A stretch of 64,000 nucleotides of DNA, from assembly GCF_000151315.2 (NCBI RefSeq), contig NW_011887302.1, forward strand, positions 528,471 to 592,470, in the 5' to 3' direction. Source of the stretch: Capsaspora owczarzaki ATCC 30864 (Eukaryota > Opisthokonta > Filasterea). Shown here in pieces: positions 12,801-22,284 of the stretch (positions within the stretch are counted from its first letter, which is position 1; each line of letters begins with the position of its first letter). The notes under the pieces were generated by a model. The model was not told the origin of the DNA, searched no databases, and saw only the letters and a list, made by a program, of their open reading frames with translations. Made by a program: the position numbers and the translations under genes.

Positions 12801-15443
12801 GGCGGTGACAGCGTCGCCGTCAGCCAATGCTGCTTGCGCGATCGACAAGAGAATGGTTGATCCTTTGACACCGTGCTGCTTAAGGACTTGTACCACGGCA
12901 GCCAATGCGTCGGGCGTGCGAAGCTCAATCAACCGGCCCATGAAAGATTCGAGGGCAGATCGCGAGGGCAGCAGCTCAGCACGGCGCGCAAATCGAAGCG
13001 CAAGTTGAGCGTGCGCCCGTGACTGCCGAATAGCAGCACTCGATGAGGTCGGCGGTGGGAAGAGCGATCGAAGAAGCATCATGCGCGCGGACGGGGCAAG
13101 TTCGGGCATCGCAGCGTCAAGCCCGTTATTGAGGCTGGCCTCTTTCGTTTCATGCAGGAGCGCTTCGAGAACCTTTTGGCAATCAGCGTGCGAGAATAGG
13201 CTGCCAAGCAAAGAGAGGAAGCGCTGATAATCGGGAGAGGTTGGGGAGACCTTATCGGCCGATTGCAAAATGACCTGCGTGGCCACCACAGTCACCTCTG
13301 TTCTGTTCAGCAAGAGTGCTATCTGCCAGACTCGGTCAAATGCAAACGGCAGCAGAGCGACTGGCGCAGTGCGCAGCGTCGAGTTGAGCATAGCGGCGGC
13401 TTCCTCGAAATGGTTGTGAGCAAAGAGCGAGTGCGCAAGGCTCAGTCGTGCGTCCAACTCGATCTGTTCACGCTGGAAGCTGGACAGCGGATCGGCGGCG
13501 GGAGAGAGCGTGTGCTGATACTCTTCAAAAGAGACCTCTGCATCGTCATCTTCGTTGTCTGCAACCGTGTTGGAAGTGGCTGTGAGCGCCAGCTCTGGAA
13601 AGAGTGCCTTCAGCTGGGGAAATGCGCCAATGTCCTGAGGTTTCGCCAGCGACAGTTTGGCAAGCAGCTCGTCATGCAGCGCCCGAACTCGATCAAGCGT
13701 GATGTCAGAGGTGAACTGGTGTTGGGTGATGGCTTGAAGCTGAATGGCCTTGTCGACACACCGGACTGGCAGGCCCAGATTCTCGAATCGGGCAAGCATC
13801 AGTTCGACTTCATTGTAGCCGCTAAAGTAAGCAAGCCCGCGCATAATCCAGGCTGCATACTCGGACGCTGCAGCCGGATTTTCAGCAAAGATGCGATTGC
13901 TCTGTGTAGCGCGGGCGATGAACTGCACAAAGCCCAGGCGAAGCGTCTCAACCGCCACCTGCCGCTGCAAGCGACGACCAAAGAGTCGCCGCGATTTTTC
14001 GTCCAAGGCCTGTGCACTGCTCGCAAGGCCAGCAGCAAAAGGGACCATCGAAGACGGCGCAAGTTTCTTTTCTGCAATCTTCCTCAGCCACAGTCGGTGG
14101 ATTGTCTGGAACTCGTCCAATGTCAACGAGAGGAGAGGCATGATTCGGAAGAAGCCAGTCTCTGTTGGCTCAAGACTGAACTCGTGAAGCAACCGATAGG
14201 TGCTAACAGGGGTACAATCTTCGACATACATGCCGCTTTGTCGATTGTCGAGCCAGAGCAAGCTGAAAGCGAGCAAGTGAATCTCCTGTAGCTCCATCGG
14301 TATCGCTGTTGCTGCAGACAGCAAGGCTCGAGCCAGGTCGAAAGGCCACGACGAGCGGGAGCGTTCTGATGCATTTGCACGCAGCAACGCAGCGAAAATG
14401 ACGCACAGGGCACGGTTGGAGAGGACCGTGTCGGCCTGAAGAAGTTCGCCAAGCAAATCCTGGACCTCCGCATGCGACAGCCGACTGGTGGAAGCCAAGC
14501 GTTCGAGTAGAGCCTCAGATGCCTTTGCCGCCGCTGCAGGCGTCGTAGCCAACTCTGTCCGCGTCTGCACCCCTTGCCCGTGAAGACGCGCGAAGAGATA
14601 CGAAAGACCTGTTTTGGGCGATACAATGACTGGATGCCGCTCTTCCAACGGCAGCGGACGCGACAAGCGGTGTGGAGTCGGCAACGCGGCTGGCGGCGAT
14701 GATTTGACCGCGAATCTCGAGCGAGTGGACAACGGGAGGTCCGATCGCGGGCCTTCTTGTGCAGCCAGGTCCAGTAGCTGCAACATGATTGATCGGAGTC
14801 GTGTCGCATGAGCAACCCTGAGCTGCCGGATGGCCATGTAGGTCATTCCGCCGTAACCCTGAAGGGACGACTGTGGTGGTGGCGCGCTCGAGGTTTTCCT
14901 CGTTGCGGGTTGATCTTGCATCTCGGTGTCTTGGTCAGCATCTTGATCAGCATCTTGATCAGCAGTCTCTTGATCAACAGTCTCTTGAGCAGCAGTCTCT
15001 TGAGCAGCAGTCTCTTGAGCAGCAGTCTCTTGAGCAGCAGTCTCTTGAGAGCGAGTGAAGCCCTGTGGTGATGGCGCTTCAGCCGCAGCAGCATCAGCAG
15101 CATTGCTCGACGCTGCTTCAGACAGGGGCGCTGACGATGATGGCGACGTGCTCACCATGCTCGAAGTGTACGATGATGGCGATGGGGCTGCAGAGGAGCG
15201 GGATTGACGAGATCTCGCCAATGCCGCCAGCGCAGCCGACGATCGCTTGGCCGCCGGTGGGGCTGCTTGGGCTGCTGGGGCTGCTGCTGATGACGATGAT
15301 GATGATGATGAGGCGAATGCAGGTGGCGTGGCGTCCGAGTGTGCCTGGCGACAGGGCAATCCAGCAGCTGCAGCGGCAACGGCCAGCGACAAAGATCGCC
15401 GTCCAGCCGCAGCAGAAGCAGCGACTGCAGCCGCCGACAACAT
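6876..15443 (-). CDS. Giant intronless PPR-like helical-repeat protein, probably mitochondrial
   Basis: A single 8568-base frame encodes 2855 residues with no visible intron, in a region where most genes are split. I start at the ATG at 15443 rather than at an earlier in-frame ATG because the following residues (MLSAAAVAASAAAGRRSLSL) form an Ala/Ser/Arg amphipathic leader typical of mitochondrial presequences; the upstream extension is low-quality sequence. Residues to about 250 are low complexity, including a QETAA tandem repeat. The rest is predicted all-helical with degenerate pentatricopeptide-like units, clearest at about residues 955-1045 (YTGVVRACEVAADPASAIAL, then PRSAHFRPLLQSLAGAG). 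PPR proteins bind organelle RNA, so a role in mitochondrial RNA metabolism is inferred. Ser/Thr/Asp-rich linkers interrupt the helices near residues 1130-1170 and 2540-2570. LRPPRC is the nearest concept, but this is about twice its length. No orthologue is recognised. Confidence 0.85.
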   Translation of the reverse strand: MLSAAAVAASAAAGRRSLSLAVAAAAAGLPCRQAHSDATPPAFASSSSSSSSAAAPAAQAAPPAAKRSSAALAALARSRQSRSSAAPSPSSYTSSMVSTSPSSSAPLSEAASSNAADAAAAEAPSPQGFTRSQETAAQETAAQETAAQETAAQETVDQETADQDADQDADQDTEMQDQPATRKTSSAPPPQSSLQGYGGMTYMAIRQLRVAHATRLRSIMLQLLDLAAQEGPRSDLPLSTRSRFAVKSSPPAALPTPHRLSRPLPLEERHPVIVSPKTGLSYLFARLHGQGVQTRTELATTPAAAAKASEALLERLASTSRLSHAEVQDLLGELLQADTVLSNRALCVIFAALLRANASERSRSSWPFDLARALLSAATAIPMELQEIHLLAFSLLWLDNRQSGMYVEDCTPVSTYRLLHEFSLEPTETGFFRIMPLLSLTLDEFQTIHRLWLRKIAEKKLAPSSMVPFAAGLASSAQALDEKSRRLFGRRLQRQVAVETLRLGFVQFIARATQSNRIFAENPAAASEYAAWIMRGLAYFSGYNEVELMLARFENLGLPVRCVDKAIQLQAITQHQFTSDITLDRVRALHDELLAKLSLAKPQDIGAFPQLKALFPELALTATSNTVADNEDDDAEVSFEEYQHTLSPAADPLSSFQREQIELDARLSLAHSLFAHNHFEEAAAMLNSTLRTAPVALLPFAFDRVWQIALLLNRTEVTVVATQVILQSADKVSPTSPDYQRFLSLLGSLFSHADCQKVLEALLHETKEASLNNGLDAAMPELAPSARMMLLRSLFPPPTSSSAAIRQSRAHAQLALRFARRAELLPSRSALESFMGRLIELRTPDALAAVVQVLKQHGVKGSTILLSIAQAALADGDAVTAFGAFCIHALHAKQPVNVAGLRECVEIFAQRGHIAGARAIVGLVRSLLPGTAGPGQAAPTPGVVRRSSLEENELRQLLSVAYTGVVRACEVAADPASAIALVEEMSTGFITPSLQMFQRLMELLCRHNQTTLAMTLVNAMASYQLAPRSAHFRPLLQSLAGAGLTKVDELTDLLMVMEKMRVGVDTATASLILGTRVDLSEPLVPPSDVLTALGTNSPLKVTASLLGPIIASETAAISETATDVAETASQAADTSSTTATTTTTTSSSSTTPITATTTPSTSSGTASAPPPDFQTVLAAMPGMTHTEIQRSLYAMRATMNTARFNDIFEHLLLTYPQPDFARAQLVFTIMMQQPSTAPLDGDVMTTLTLGIAKASILDAFDWVDAATLAGVPPDSVTFTHLLRSLHRGRRITRTTLNWPHPPPSPKLAKQQSSLISTSLRNVTTSSNPSRFELARALFRAQASRADVVARVQNFEALEDVMLLFPLADSLTLLSDTFSIADRIGADRLVSSLISRHVQPTLLSLAASHQVWKTLAAWIAQHARLYYTTLRNAANQVCQALADAGDAETLLQLHVAISVVIPSFPSILATSLAASNGDTRELFNLRRAWHRWFLQALLVDEPTMSLSRLFERYKSLGLGFHPNDLSLAIQYSMLDLKPLFAYISHPPHIIQPTYLADLIKPQRLHHPASDRASPQPPLGPVADEFDTLDTLQQKIVFKSAIRTQFSALNRTQRRDLVKAALYERLIEYSVLQLTKAVGGQMSVSVNHGLLVNALLVNVARNPRCPPYLVDVLADPKETTTTSVDSLAALLEYHTLRGRPVKVQTLLELAASRNQRMPSGRSLARLLTCLTIQRDYMSAFALLKLVQTQSTMTPTDMVQAVVSIVGNEKLRARLNPAGDREDGGSAPHKPGEVPVGLLPADHVPFFDHRNRAHLSLSLLTDLISSGLFRPRLAFLSAFPLAFRLPDVIPQRANLEQSSGWHAPASASAPANGATAPPGADDLGRLMGDIQHVLPPKARAQALAVMMLLLAGSEQRAGRLEVAGRLSAHPHIAIFEHAKPEVKQGLSALVGSALDAAAFLLMDRYSSHEWPTKLVDALRVAPSLTSAATPLEPEPRLSSMFQALEQWLDLADASSFRLNSYTSIFLLTHALAAGRTALAVSLVTRLTAITSDRHAEVRFTSRVARSVEHQLHHNREHWRDVAIAVQDALVRQGQSEAASHFTVAVEQIGVVVGRIPVTSLGSAQLQWEVPQTTPASSPLTPHAAKAAVHTNAGLSGLDALLAEIQASPTWSMHWSAVVEDAAVRAEFMANVAKLDDALLPALDESNPSGPEALAKIARFLSEQSKRDAGELAWIRQFSVPTTTASAPRQLASADLVTVFRTLDGLPTPRGDAIRALVSAAHVRLYQRPLPRDPLLLTRFLLLEGKVSAALDQFLVVLSPSTLGQHLSSSSGTRLLREVYPQHSALIALLLQTSEAELHSCRQSVLQLLMMTSNGRQLIPVLDASLAAIAPSSAYPEALWSTLTLRPEHMGIIPRVAVAFELVDTALRYFIKFVPSMSLAQKPDLAILCAVLNKAASAGRIANSSPTPNPGALRTTRNNGCNAVIGALLWFCKHHAAHVQRVLPKQASAELLSQWLRGHGRAFRSALMDEFLASAPRTGAAASASSDSSDSSDSSDSSSNSSKSSSNSSSKAATREARGQLSVDNTRPSLVPAVVPEELWVTFSSFLSQVSSNRALDDASERLLHFVWLLSPRTLSSSRAYAMALHFARLRQDWTAFDDVMMQLHNTSLLPHDIEETRTMLHTARDAFKTLVMEILHGLSLRSPNRCEHFLEFLRSIGIPPGFRALHFLLDAYAAFPAEQVDIDPVPVVDLVPGRIAALSKAAADEAAKQPTPSPAAPASSLQANARRVAEVVAIIQIARTTEGGFVSPAARAQTSEAARLAALAVGVTVPWTAPAHVSTLTSTAASGSNTAVSANTTA
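14932..15058. repeat. 12/15-base coding tandem repeat (QETAA / QDAD units)
   Basis: On the minus strand a 15-base unit encoding QETAA is repeated about five times with little divergence and grades into 12-base units encoding QDAD. The array lies in the low-complexity N-terminal region of the PPR-like protein. Near-identity at the DNA level suggests recent slippage. Confidence 0.9.
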
Positions 15444-15866
15444 TGAAAATATGGAATGAGGTTGAAATGAAACGGGAAACAAAAAGGAAACAACAAACTC
15501 AATCAAGCGAAACGAGCTCTGTGAGCAACGAGATTGAAACACAATGAAAAGCTTGAGTGAGAATTGAATATACGGCAAGTAAGTGGTCGAGATCGCTCCC
15601 GTGTCGTGCTGCACACAGTACTGTGCATAATGATGCACTTACTTTGTGTTTGGAATAGGTTGAAGGAGAACTGCACGAACCGGCATGAAACGACGACTGC
15701 GCAATGGTGAAAGCAGCGAACTTTTGCTTCTCCGTTCTTCTTCCGATGCTACTTTTTGCGATTGCTGCTTTTTCTGATCAACATGTAAAACTTGTGTGCT
15801 ATTGTATTGCATTTCCATTCGACCCCAATCAATCCAGTTCTCAACTCAGTCATTCCCAATTCTACA
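15444..15866. promoter_or_regulatory. Divergent promoter region, PPR-like gene / EMC2
   Basis: This 423-base spacer separates two outward-facing start codons and must hold both promoters. It contains a perfect 12-base palindrome, CACAGTACTGTG, at 15614-15625, within a longer imperfect inverted repeat. No TATA box is convincing. Confidence 0.5.
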
Positions 15867-17399
15867 ATGGTCAAGCAGCAGAGCGTTTCGCAGATGAAAG
15901 CGCGGCTGAGCGAGCTCCGCAAGACAAACCAGCGCCAGTCCGAGGCACGCAGAAAGACCCTCCAACCCCACCATGAACACGACCAACCCAATCAACCCCT
16001 CATCGTCATGGGCCTAGAGTCAGAGTCATGGCCGGTGGATGGGGCGCTTGTCTATGGCGTTTCCATTGGGATCTCGACTTTTCCCGCTCTCTCATCTCTC
16101 TCTCTCATCTCTCTCTCTCTCTCTTCTTCTTCCCCGTTTCGCGCAGACCTCCCAATTGCACTCACACAGACAAAGCTTGAACTCTGGTGTTGTTGTTGCT
16201 GTTCGTGGTGGTTGGCAGTTTCACTGTTGGACAACTCACTTCACTTTGCCTCTCTGCACTTCAGCTTGTGCTCGAACTCGCGGAGGCCATCCAGTCGGGA
16301 CAAGGCGCGCGTTCGCTTGCTGCTGCGTTCAGCGATGAGGCTGAGCGATGGGACGTCCTCGAGCAGGTCGCACGCGCTGCAATGGACTGCGGCAGAGCGC
16401 GTCCGACGCGCGGCGAGGAAGAGTCGCTCGCTGCCACACTCGTCAAGCAGCTCGCAGCTCGATTCCCAGAGAGCAACCGCGTCAAGCTCCTGCAAGGCGA
16501 GCTGTTTGAAGCGCAAGGCGACTGGGCCGGCGCCACGCAACTGTATGACGAGTTGCTGACCGAAACTCCGAATCATGCTGTAAGAGGGGTTTAAAGGGTT
16601 TGGGTACTCTGAACACGGATGAATTGGTGTTCACAGGGTGGTGGTAGTGGTAGTGGTGATGGGTGTTGGTGCTGACGCTGCTGGAATTGACTCTGAAGGC
16701 CGCCACCAAGCGAAAGGCCGTCATTTTCAAATCCCGAGGAGACATCCCGAAGGCCATCTCTGTGCTCGCAGCGTATGTTCAACAGGCCATGGCGGACTAC
16801 GAGGCCTGGGTCGAACTCTCCGAGTTGTATCTATCGCGTGGCGAGTACGTCCTATTTTTGCGGAAGGGGGCAAAGGTTTGGTCGTCATTTTGTGCAAAAT
16901 GCTCACGTTTGTCCTCCGCCGTAACTCCTGCAGTTTCCAACGTGCTGCTTTTTGCTTTGAAGAACTCATCTTGTCAAACCCATTGAGCCCTGTCTATCAC
17001 ATCCGCTACGCCGAGGTAACTTGATTTTTTTTTTTTTGTTTACTGGCTTGTTTTGGTTTCCGGTCCTCAGTGCCGTTTGCTCTTGCCCGCCTTTCTCTCT
17101 CTCTCCTTTAGACTCTCTACACAATGGGAAGCTTGGAAAACCTCCAGCTTGCACGAAAGCATTACGCCAACGCATGCAAGATCCAGCCCGATGATGCACG
17201 CAGCTTGCTCGGATTGTACATGACATGCTCTGCTCTCAACAGCGAAAAGTTTATCAAGCAACGAACGCCCATCAATGAGGAGCTGGAAGCATTTGCCGTT
17301 TCTCGTCTCAAGCAGTTATACTCCAAGCAAGCCTCGGCACCACAACTCGAGTGCCTTAATGAAACCTTTTCGAAAATGGCTTTGACCACCTCTTCCTGA
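15867..17399 (+). CDS. EMC2: ER membrane protein complex subunit 2 (TPR protein)
   Basis: EMC2 is the cytosolic TPR subunit of the ER membrane complex, which inserts tail-anchored and multipass proteins. Five exons (15867-15944, 16265-16579, 16699-16844, 16934-17015, 17112-17399) give 302 residues against 297 in human. Family landmarks are ARAAMDCGRA, FPESNRVKLLQGELFEAQGD, KRKAVIFKSRGDIPKAI, AAFCFEELILSNP, and YTMGSLENLQLARKHYANA with GLYM shortly after. The last four exons join in perfect frame. Exon 1 has no usable GT at the point required by alignment; GAG|GCACGC is the only donor that restores the family sequence (NQRQSE joined to LVLELAEAI), so intron 1 appears to be GC-AG. The gene converges on the myotubularin gene, with stops 248 bases apart. 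Confidence 0.94.
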
Positions 17400-17647
17400 C
17401 GCCCCAGAGCGTTATGTTTGAAAGAGGGGCGGCGCATGTTTTTTTTTGGAAATTTGGCGCTAGGTGGCTTGTTGTGAACGTTGTAAAACAATTTAATGAA
17501 AACAAAAAGAAAAAAAAAGAAAAAGAATGAAACAAAATGTCCAAACCTAGAATGAAAAAGGAGGGAGAGTTCACACGCAACAGGTGGAATATTAGCTCTG
17601 GCGTTGCTTCATGTTGCAGTTGAGTGTGTGTGTGTGTGTGGGGGGGG

Positions 17648-20271
17648 TCATGGTGCAACGACTCCATCCACCTGAGCTTGCTGCTTGTTCCACTCGGCTG
17701 CGACATTCGGGAATGCTTGCTCAAGTTCTGCAAACAAGGCATCATGACTGTGCGACAGTTTTTCCAACTGTTGCTCCATTTCTGCAGCCATTCCCTCCGC
17801 AGTGTCAGCCGCCAATTGACACCGAGCAGTGTCCTCGCGCAGACTTTGCAACTTTGCGTTTCCTCGATTGGGGCCTTCCCACGAGAAGACATAACGACAA
17901 TAAAGGTTTGCCCAGAAGCGAGTGTTTTGTGGCCGGCAAGCGGGAAGCAGCACGTCCATTGCCGGTGAAAGGTACAATGGGTTGGTCAGCGGGTGCAAGT
18001 GTTCAGGCTCGCTCAGGAAGGACCAGAGAGACTGCGTGCACAATTGCAGGCGTGCGGCAGTGCGTTCTGCCTCCGAGTTCATGAGGAAGGTGCCTGAAAC
18101 CAGAGAGAGAAACAAAAAGCACAGATGGCACAATCCAGTCAAAAAACAAATCCTTGGCTCTCGCGGCCTCTGCTCCACAAATAACTCACCGTATGGACTG
18201 CAGTAGGAATGGTCGCGCAAGAAGCGCAGATAGGATTCGCCAAACTGGAATGAGGCAGGGAATTGCTGTGTAATCTGCCAGACGCAGTCCAAGAAAAGCG
18301 TAAAGACGGGAGCAGCCGCGCGGTATCGGTTTCCAGGAGGACCATAGTGTCCGTGGCGGTCGCTAAACCGGTGTCCAAACGACAGCCATTCTTTTTCGAT
18401 GAGCACTTGAAAGCTGAAATACCGGGGATGAACAAGAGTAGAAAACTCCAGAGTGAGCCAACAATTCCTCACACCAACAAAACTTTCCCACAAAAAACCC
18501 CCCCCAAAAAAAAAAACACCACTACACACCCTTGCACTGTTCGGAAATACGGATCCATGAGCAGCATGGCCAGCGCAACGGCGCAGTTGCCAACATCAAA
18601 GATCTCCTGCGAAGCCAGAACGACAGAGGTGGCATCCGACCCAATCAGTCTGGCAATGCTGGCAGCCGCGACCATCATGGCTCGAACGTGCCGAAGCCAG
18701 CCACTCGACTCGAGACGCGACACCCACGACGATGCGGAAATGCTCGTGTCATGCGCATAGTCAATCAATCGCGCCATGCTTTCGCGCAGCGCCTGAAACC
18801 CCTCGAGTCCCACAAAATAGCGCGCATAGCTGGGATAGTGACTGCCGTGAGCGCTCGGGTACTTTTTCTTGTACGCGGAGGCAGCAGACGGCGACCGAGT
18901 GTCAATCACGCACGCTCGTTTGTGAGGGTTGGTGCGCAGAATGGCGTCCATCAACTTGTTGTCTGCTTGAACGGATGGTGTTCCTGGGGCCGGCATCGGT
19001 AGGCCAGTGCGTACAAGGACGGCCTAAGGTATGTGGGAGAGGTGGCAAACTCAGCGGATGGCCAAAACCAAGCCAACGCAAAACAAGCAAAACAAAACAA
19101 AACAAAACAAAACAAAACAAAAAAAAAAAAAAGCCCTGGATGTCGTCGTTACCTTTGTCGCAGGATGGTGGTAGGCGAGAACTGGAGCAGCATAGTCCAG
19201 GTGCGCTTTGAAGCTGTCGCCTAGAATCTTGTCATCAATGTCTGCAGGCACGCAGAGTAGTCGAGGATAGCCTTCGCAGCTCTAAAGATTGCAAAAGGAA
19301 AAAAAAAAAAAAACCAACAAAAAAAAAAAAGTGAGACCTCACCGGCTGCTCGTGCACCCGCGCTGGTGCCACCTGTTACCTTGTACAACGAATTGACGGA
19401 CGAAAGGCGCCAGAGCGCAGAGGGAATGCCCATTCGCTGGTACTCCTCCTGCGGATTGTACAAGTTCCATCCGTTGAACTCGGGGAAGCTCGGGGGAGTC
19501 CGCGCGAACGGGAAGAGCTTGTCCACCGAGTCTGTGACGCGTGTTTGAGCACAAGGGAGAGGCGCAATTGGCAATTGGGGTGAGTTTCAGTGTGCGATGC
19601 ATTGGAGATTGTTTGTTGGACTTTAGAAACAGAATTTTGGTACCTGGAAAGGCAGCGCGTGAAAGCCAGCTCGCGACAGCGTTGCAATCCGCTTCCGAGG
19701 TCATGCGCAAGACAACGTCGCGAAAGTCGGTGCATCGGATGACGAGCACAAGAGAGTCGCTGGCCGAACCAGCAGAACCAGAGCCGATTCCGGGTATGTT
19801 GGCGGCCGACCCAGGCGCTGACGACGCAGACCCACCGGACGCCGAGACCCCCGTGCTTGGCGACGACGACAATAACGACGATGACGGCGACAAGGACGAC
19901 GACAGCGACGAGGAGGAGGAGGTTGCCGCCGAAGTGGACAGCAGGGCAGCTCCAGCAGAGCTGCCAAACAGCGCGCTCGCCGTCTTGCGCTGGACCTGGT
20001 TGACGTTCATCGCCGGGATCTGGCGCGGTGGCATGAATGCGAGTAAAATGAAGAACGTGAGTGAGTGAGTGCGTTGGCAGGGGGTGGTTGGAGCATCCCC
20101 ACTTACAATGACATCCTCGGAAGCGGTCGTGTTGCGTCCGACAAAGACGAGGTGGTGCGCGTTGAGCGAGACGAGCCCAGGCACGCGCTGGTTGACCTTG
20201 CACAGATCAGCGGGGAATGTGCCAAACAGTTGCAGTTGCTGCTGCTGCTGCTGCTGCTGTGGTTGGGACAT
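17648..20271 (-). CDS. Myotubularin-related protein, catalytically inactive (MTMR6-9-like)
   Basis: Seven exons (20107-20271, 19644-20019, 19380-19531, 19153-19281, 18530-19023, 18190-18413, 17648-18093) give 661 residues. After a poly-Gln start comes a GRAM-like domain split by a Ser-rich insert (about residues 15-180), then the myotubularin phosphatase fold: NPQEEYQRMGIPSALWRLS, YPRLLCVPA, LESSGWLRH, VLIEKEWLSFGHRFSDR, FLDCVWQITQQFP and the GTFLMNSE block. A coiled coil ends the chain (about residues 590-650); there is no FYVE or PH domain. In place of the CX5R phosphate loop (HCSDGWDRT in active enzymes) residues 411-420 read ASQEIFDVGN, without the nucleophilic Cys or the Arg. It should therefore be a pseudophosphatase, like MTMR9, probably partnering an active myotubularin in PI3P/PI(3,5)P2 turnover. 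Confidence 0.93.
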
Positions 20272-20587
20272 TGCAGCTTTGGGGGCAAAAAATGACTGAA
20301 CAACCACTAACCACTGTGTGTGACTGAGTGAGTGAGTTGGAAACGTTCACACAAAGAGAAGACAGTAGATGCAGTGTTGTGAGTGCGATTGGATGAGCTT
20401 GAGGCGTGAGAGCGAGAGCACTTGGAGCAGAGTCGTGAGTTGTAGATCAGCGGCCAGCTCCGCATGTCCTGCATTGCTGCTACTGGTACAGGATCATCGA
20501 TGACTTGTTGTTCTTGTTGTTTTTACTGCCTTGTCTGAGACACTCATTTTTTTTTTAACAATCTCGCTCTTTGTCTCTGAGATCCCA
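20272..20587. promoter_or_regulatory. Divergent promoter region, myotubularin / SNRNP40
   Basis: This 316-base spacer lies between two outward-facing starts. It holds a short GTGA repeat (around 20325) and a T run before the SNRNP40 start; nothing else is recognisable. Confidence 0.45.
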
Positions 20588-22284
20588 ATGAAGCGGCGAC
20601 ACGACGACGGCAACGACGACCCCAGCCCGAGCTCGGCCTCATCGTCATCATCCTCGGCCGCCACTGGGAGCAATGATGCCCATCGTGCTGCGGCTGGGGC
20701 TGCGGCTGGGGCTGCGGCTGCGGCTGGAGCGATCGTCCTCAGCAAGAAGCCGCGCACAGATCTCGACTTGGCCGTCGTTCCTGCTGCGTCGGCGTCCTCC
20801 TCGGCGCTCATCCTCCACAGCCAGCATCCACAGCTGCAGCAGGTGACGACGATGCACGTCCTCATAAAGACGAAACCATCAACCTTCCCGCCCCCCCCCC
20901 TCTGTTCACTCTGCCTTAAACCGCTCACTTTCAGCCTCGCTCACTCTGATGCATGCATCGTTGCCTCCCCCGTGTGTGTGTGTGTCTTGCGTTTTCGCGC
21001 TTGGACAGAGACCGAGACTGTCAACATTGCTGGCCCCGATCGTGCTGCTGACGGGCCACAGTGCAGAAGTCACTGCAGCCAGGTTCAACCCGGCAGGAAC
21101 AATCCTCGCTTCGGCGTCCCTGGACAAGTCCGTGCTGCTTTGGGACACTGCATCATGCAAGAACTTTGCAAACTTTTCTGGAAACCACACTGCGGGCATT
21201 CTTGATCTGCAGTGGACAAGCAACGGCGAGTACGTTTTCACCAGCCCCATTCTTTGCGATTGTGAATTTTGTATCACATCGTCTCACCTTGACTTGCTCG
21301 CGGTGTCTCTGTCTCGCGTGTAGACGCATCGTCACAGCTTCTATTGACAAGTCGGTAGGTATTTGGGATGCAGCTAACGGCGATCGGATTCGGCGCTACA
21401 AGGCACACCAAGGAATTGTGAATGCATGCGCAACAGCATTGAACAATCAGAATGCCATTGTCAGCGGTTCTGACGACCGGACAACAAGGGTAAGCGTGTG
21501 GCCGGCTTCTTTTGGTTGGGGATTGCGTTGTTGTGTGGACTTTTTGCACGAGATTGTTGTTGGACGCGACACTGACTACTTTTTGTTACTTTTTGTTCTG
21601 CATGCAGGTGTGGGATCCGCGAGTTCGAGCAGAAGTCCACTCGCTTGCCTGCTCGTATCCCGTCACTTCGGTAGCCGTGTCACACGGCGGCGACACTGTT
21701 TACGCCGGCGGTTTGGACAACGTAGTCAAGGTGTTTGACCTGCGAAAACCGAGCGAACCCGCGCTCGTCCTGGAAGGTCACGCAGACACAATCACGTCGC
21801 TCTCGCTCAGTCCCAATGGCAACTTTGTGTTGACAAACGCCATGGATAACACAGTACGCATCTGGGACGTTCGGCCATACTGCCCGAATGACCGTTGCAG
21901 CACCATCCTTACTGGCGCCCAGCACAGTTTTGAAAAGACTCTGCTCCGCGCAAACTGGTCGCCCGATGGCAACTTTGTCGCAGCCGGCTCTGCAGATCGC
22001 TTTGTCTATGTCTGGAATGCCAACACGCGTGCGCTGCTGTACCGCTTGCCTGGCCACTCGGGTTCGGTCAACGATGTGACCTTCCATCCAAAGGAACCGA
22101 TTAGTACGTTGCTCTGACTGGCTTTTTTGGTGTTTTTTTTTTGTTTTTGGAACTGTTGCATGTGGTCGTGTTTGTGCGGAAGAACTCGTCTCCTCGCTCA
22201 CTTTCACTTTTTTGTGTTCCTGTCGCAGTCGCTTCTGGAGCTTCAGACAAGAAGATTTACTTGGGCGAGCTGGATTTGTCTTAA
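20588..22284 (+). CDS. SNRNP40: U5 snRNP 40 kDa WD40 protein
   Basis: This WD-repeat protein of the U5 snRNP has five exons (20588-20842, 21009-21229, 21324-21489, 21608-22103, 22229-22284) and 397 residues (human 357). The N-terminal 80 residues are Ser/Ala-rich. Seven WD repeats follow, opening with APIVLLTGHSAEVTAARFNP and including the highly diagnostic NAMDNTVRIWDVRP, FEKTLLRANWSPDG and AAGSADRFVYVWNA blocks, and closing with SASSDK-like SGASDKKIYLGEL. All junctions are GT-AG and in frame. It acts in the nucleus in the same particle as PRPF6, encoded about 14 kb away in this window. Confidence 0.96.

Noticed and set aside
15444-15638. 65-codon upstream extension of the giant PPR-like ORF
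   Set aside because: Aromatic, Ser-rich spacer translation; the presequence-like start is at 15443.
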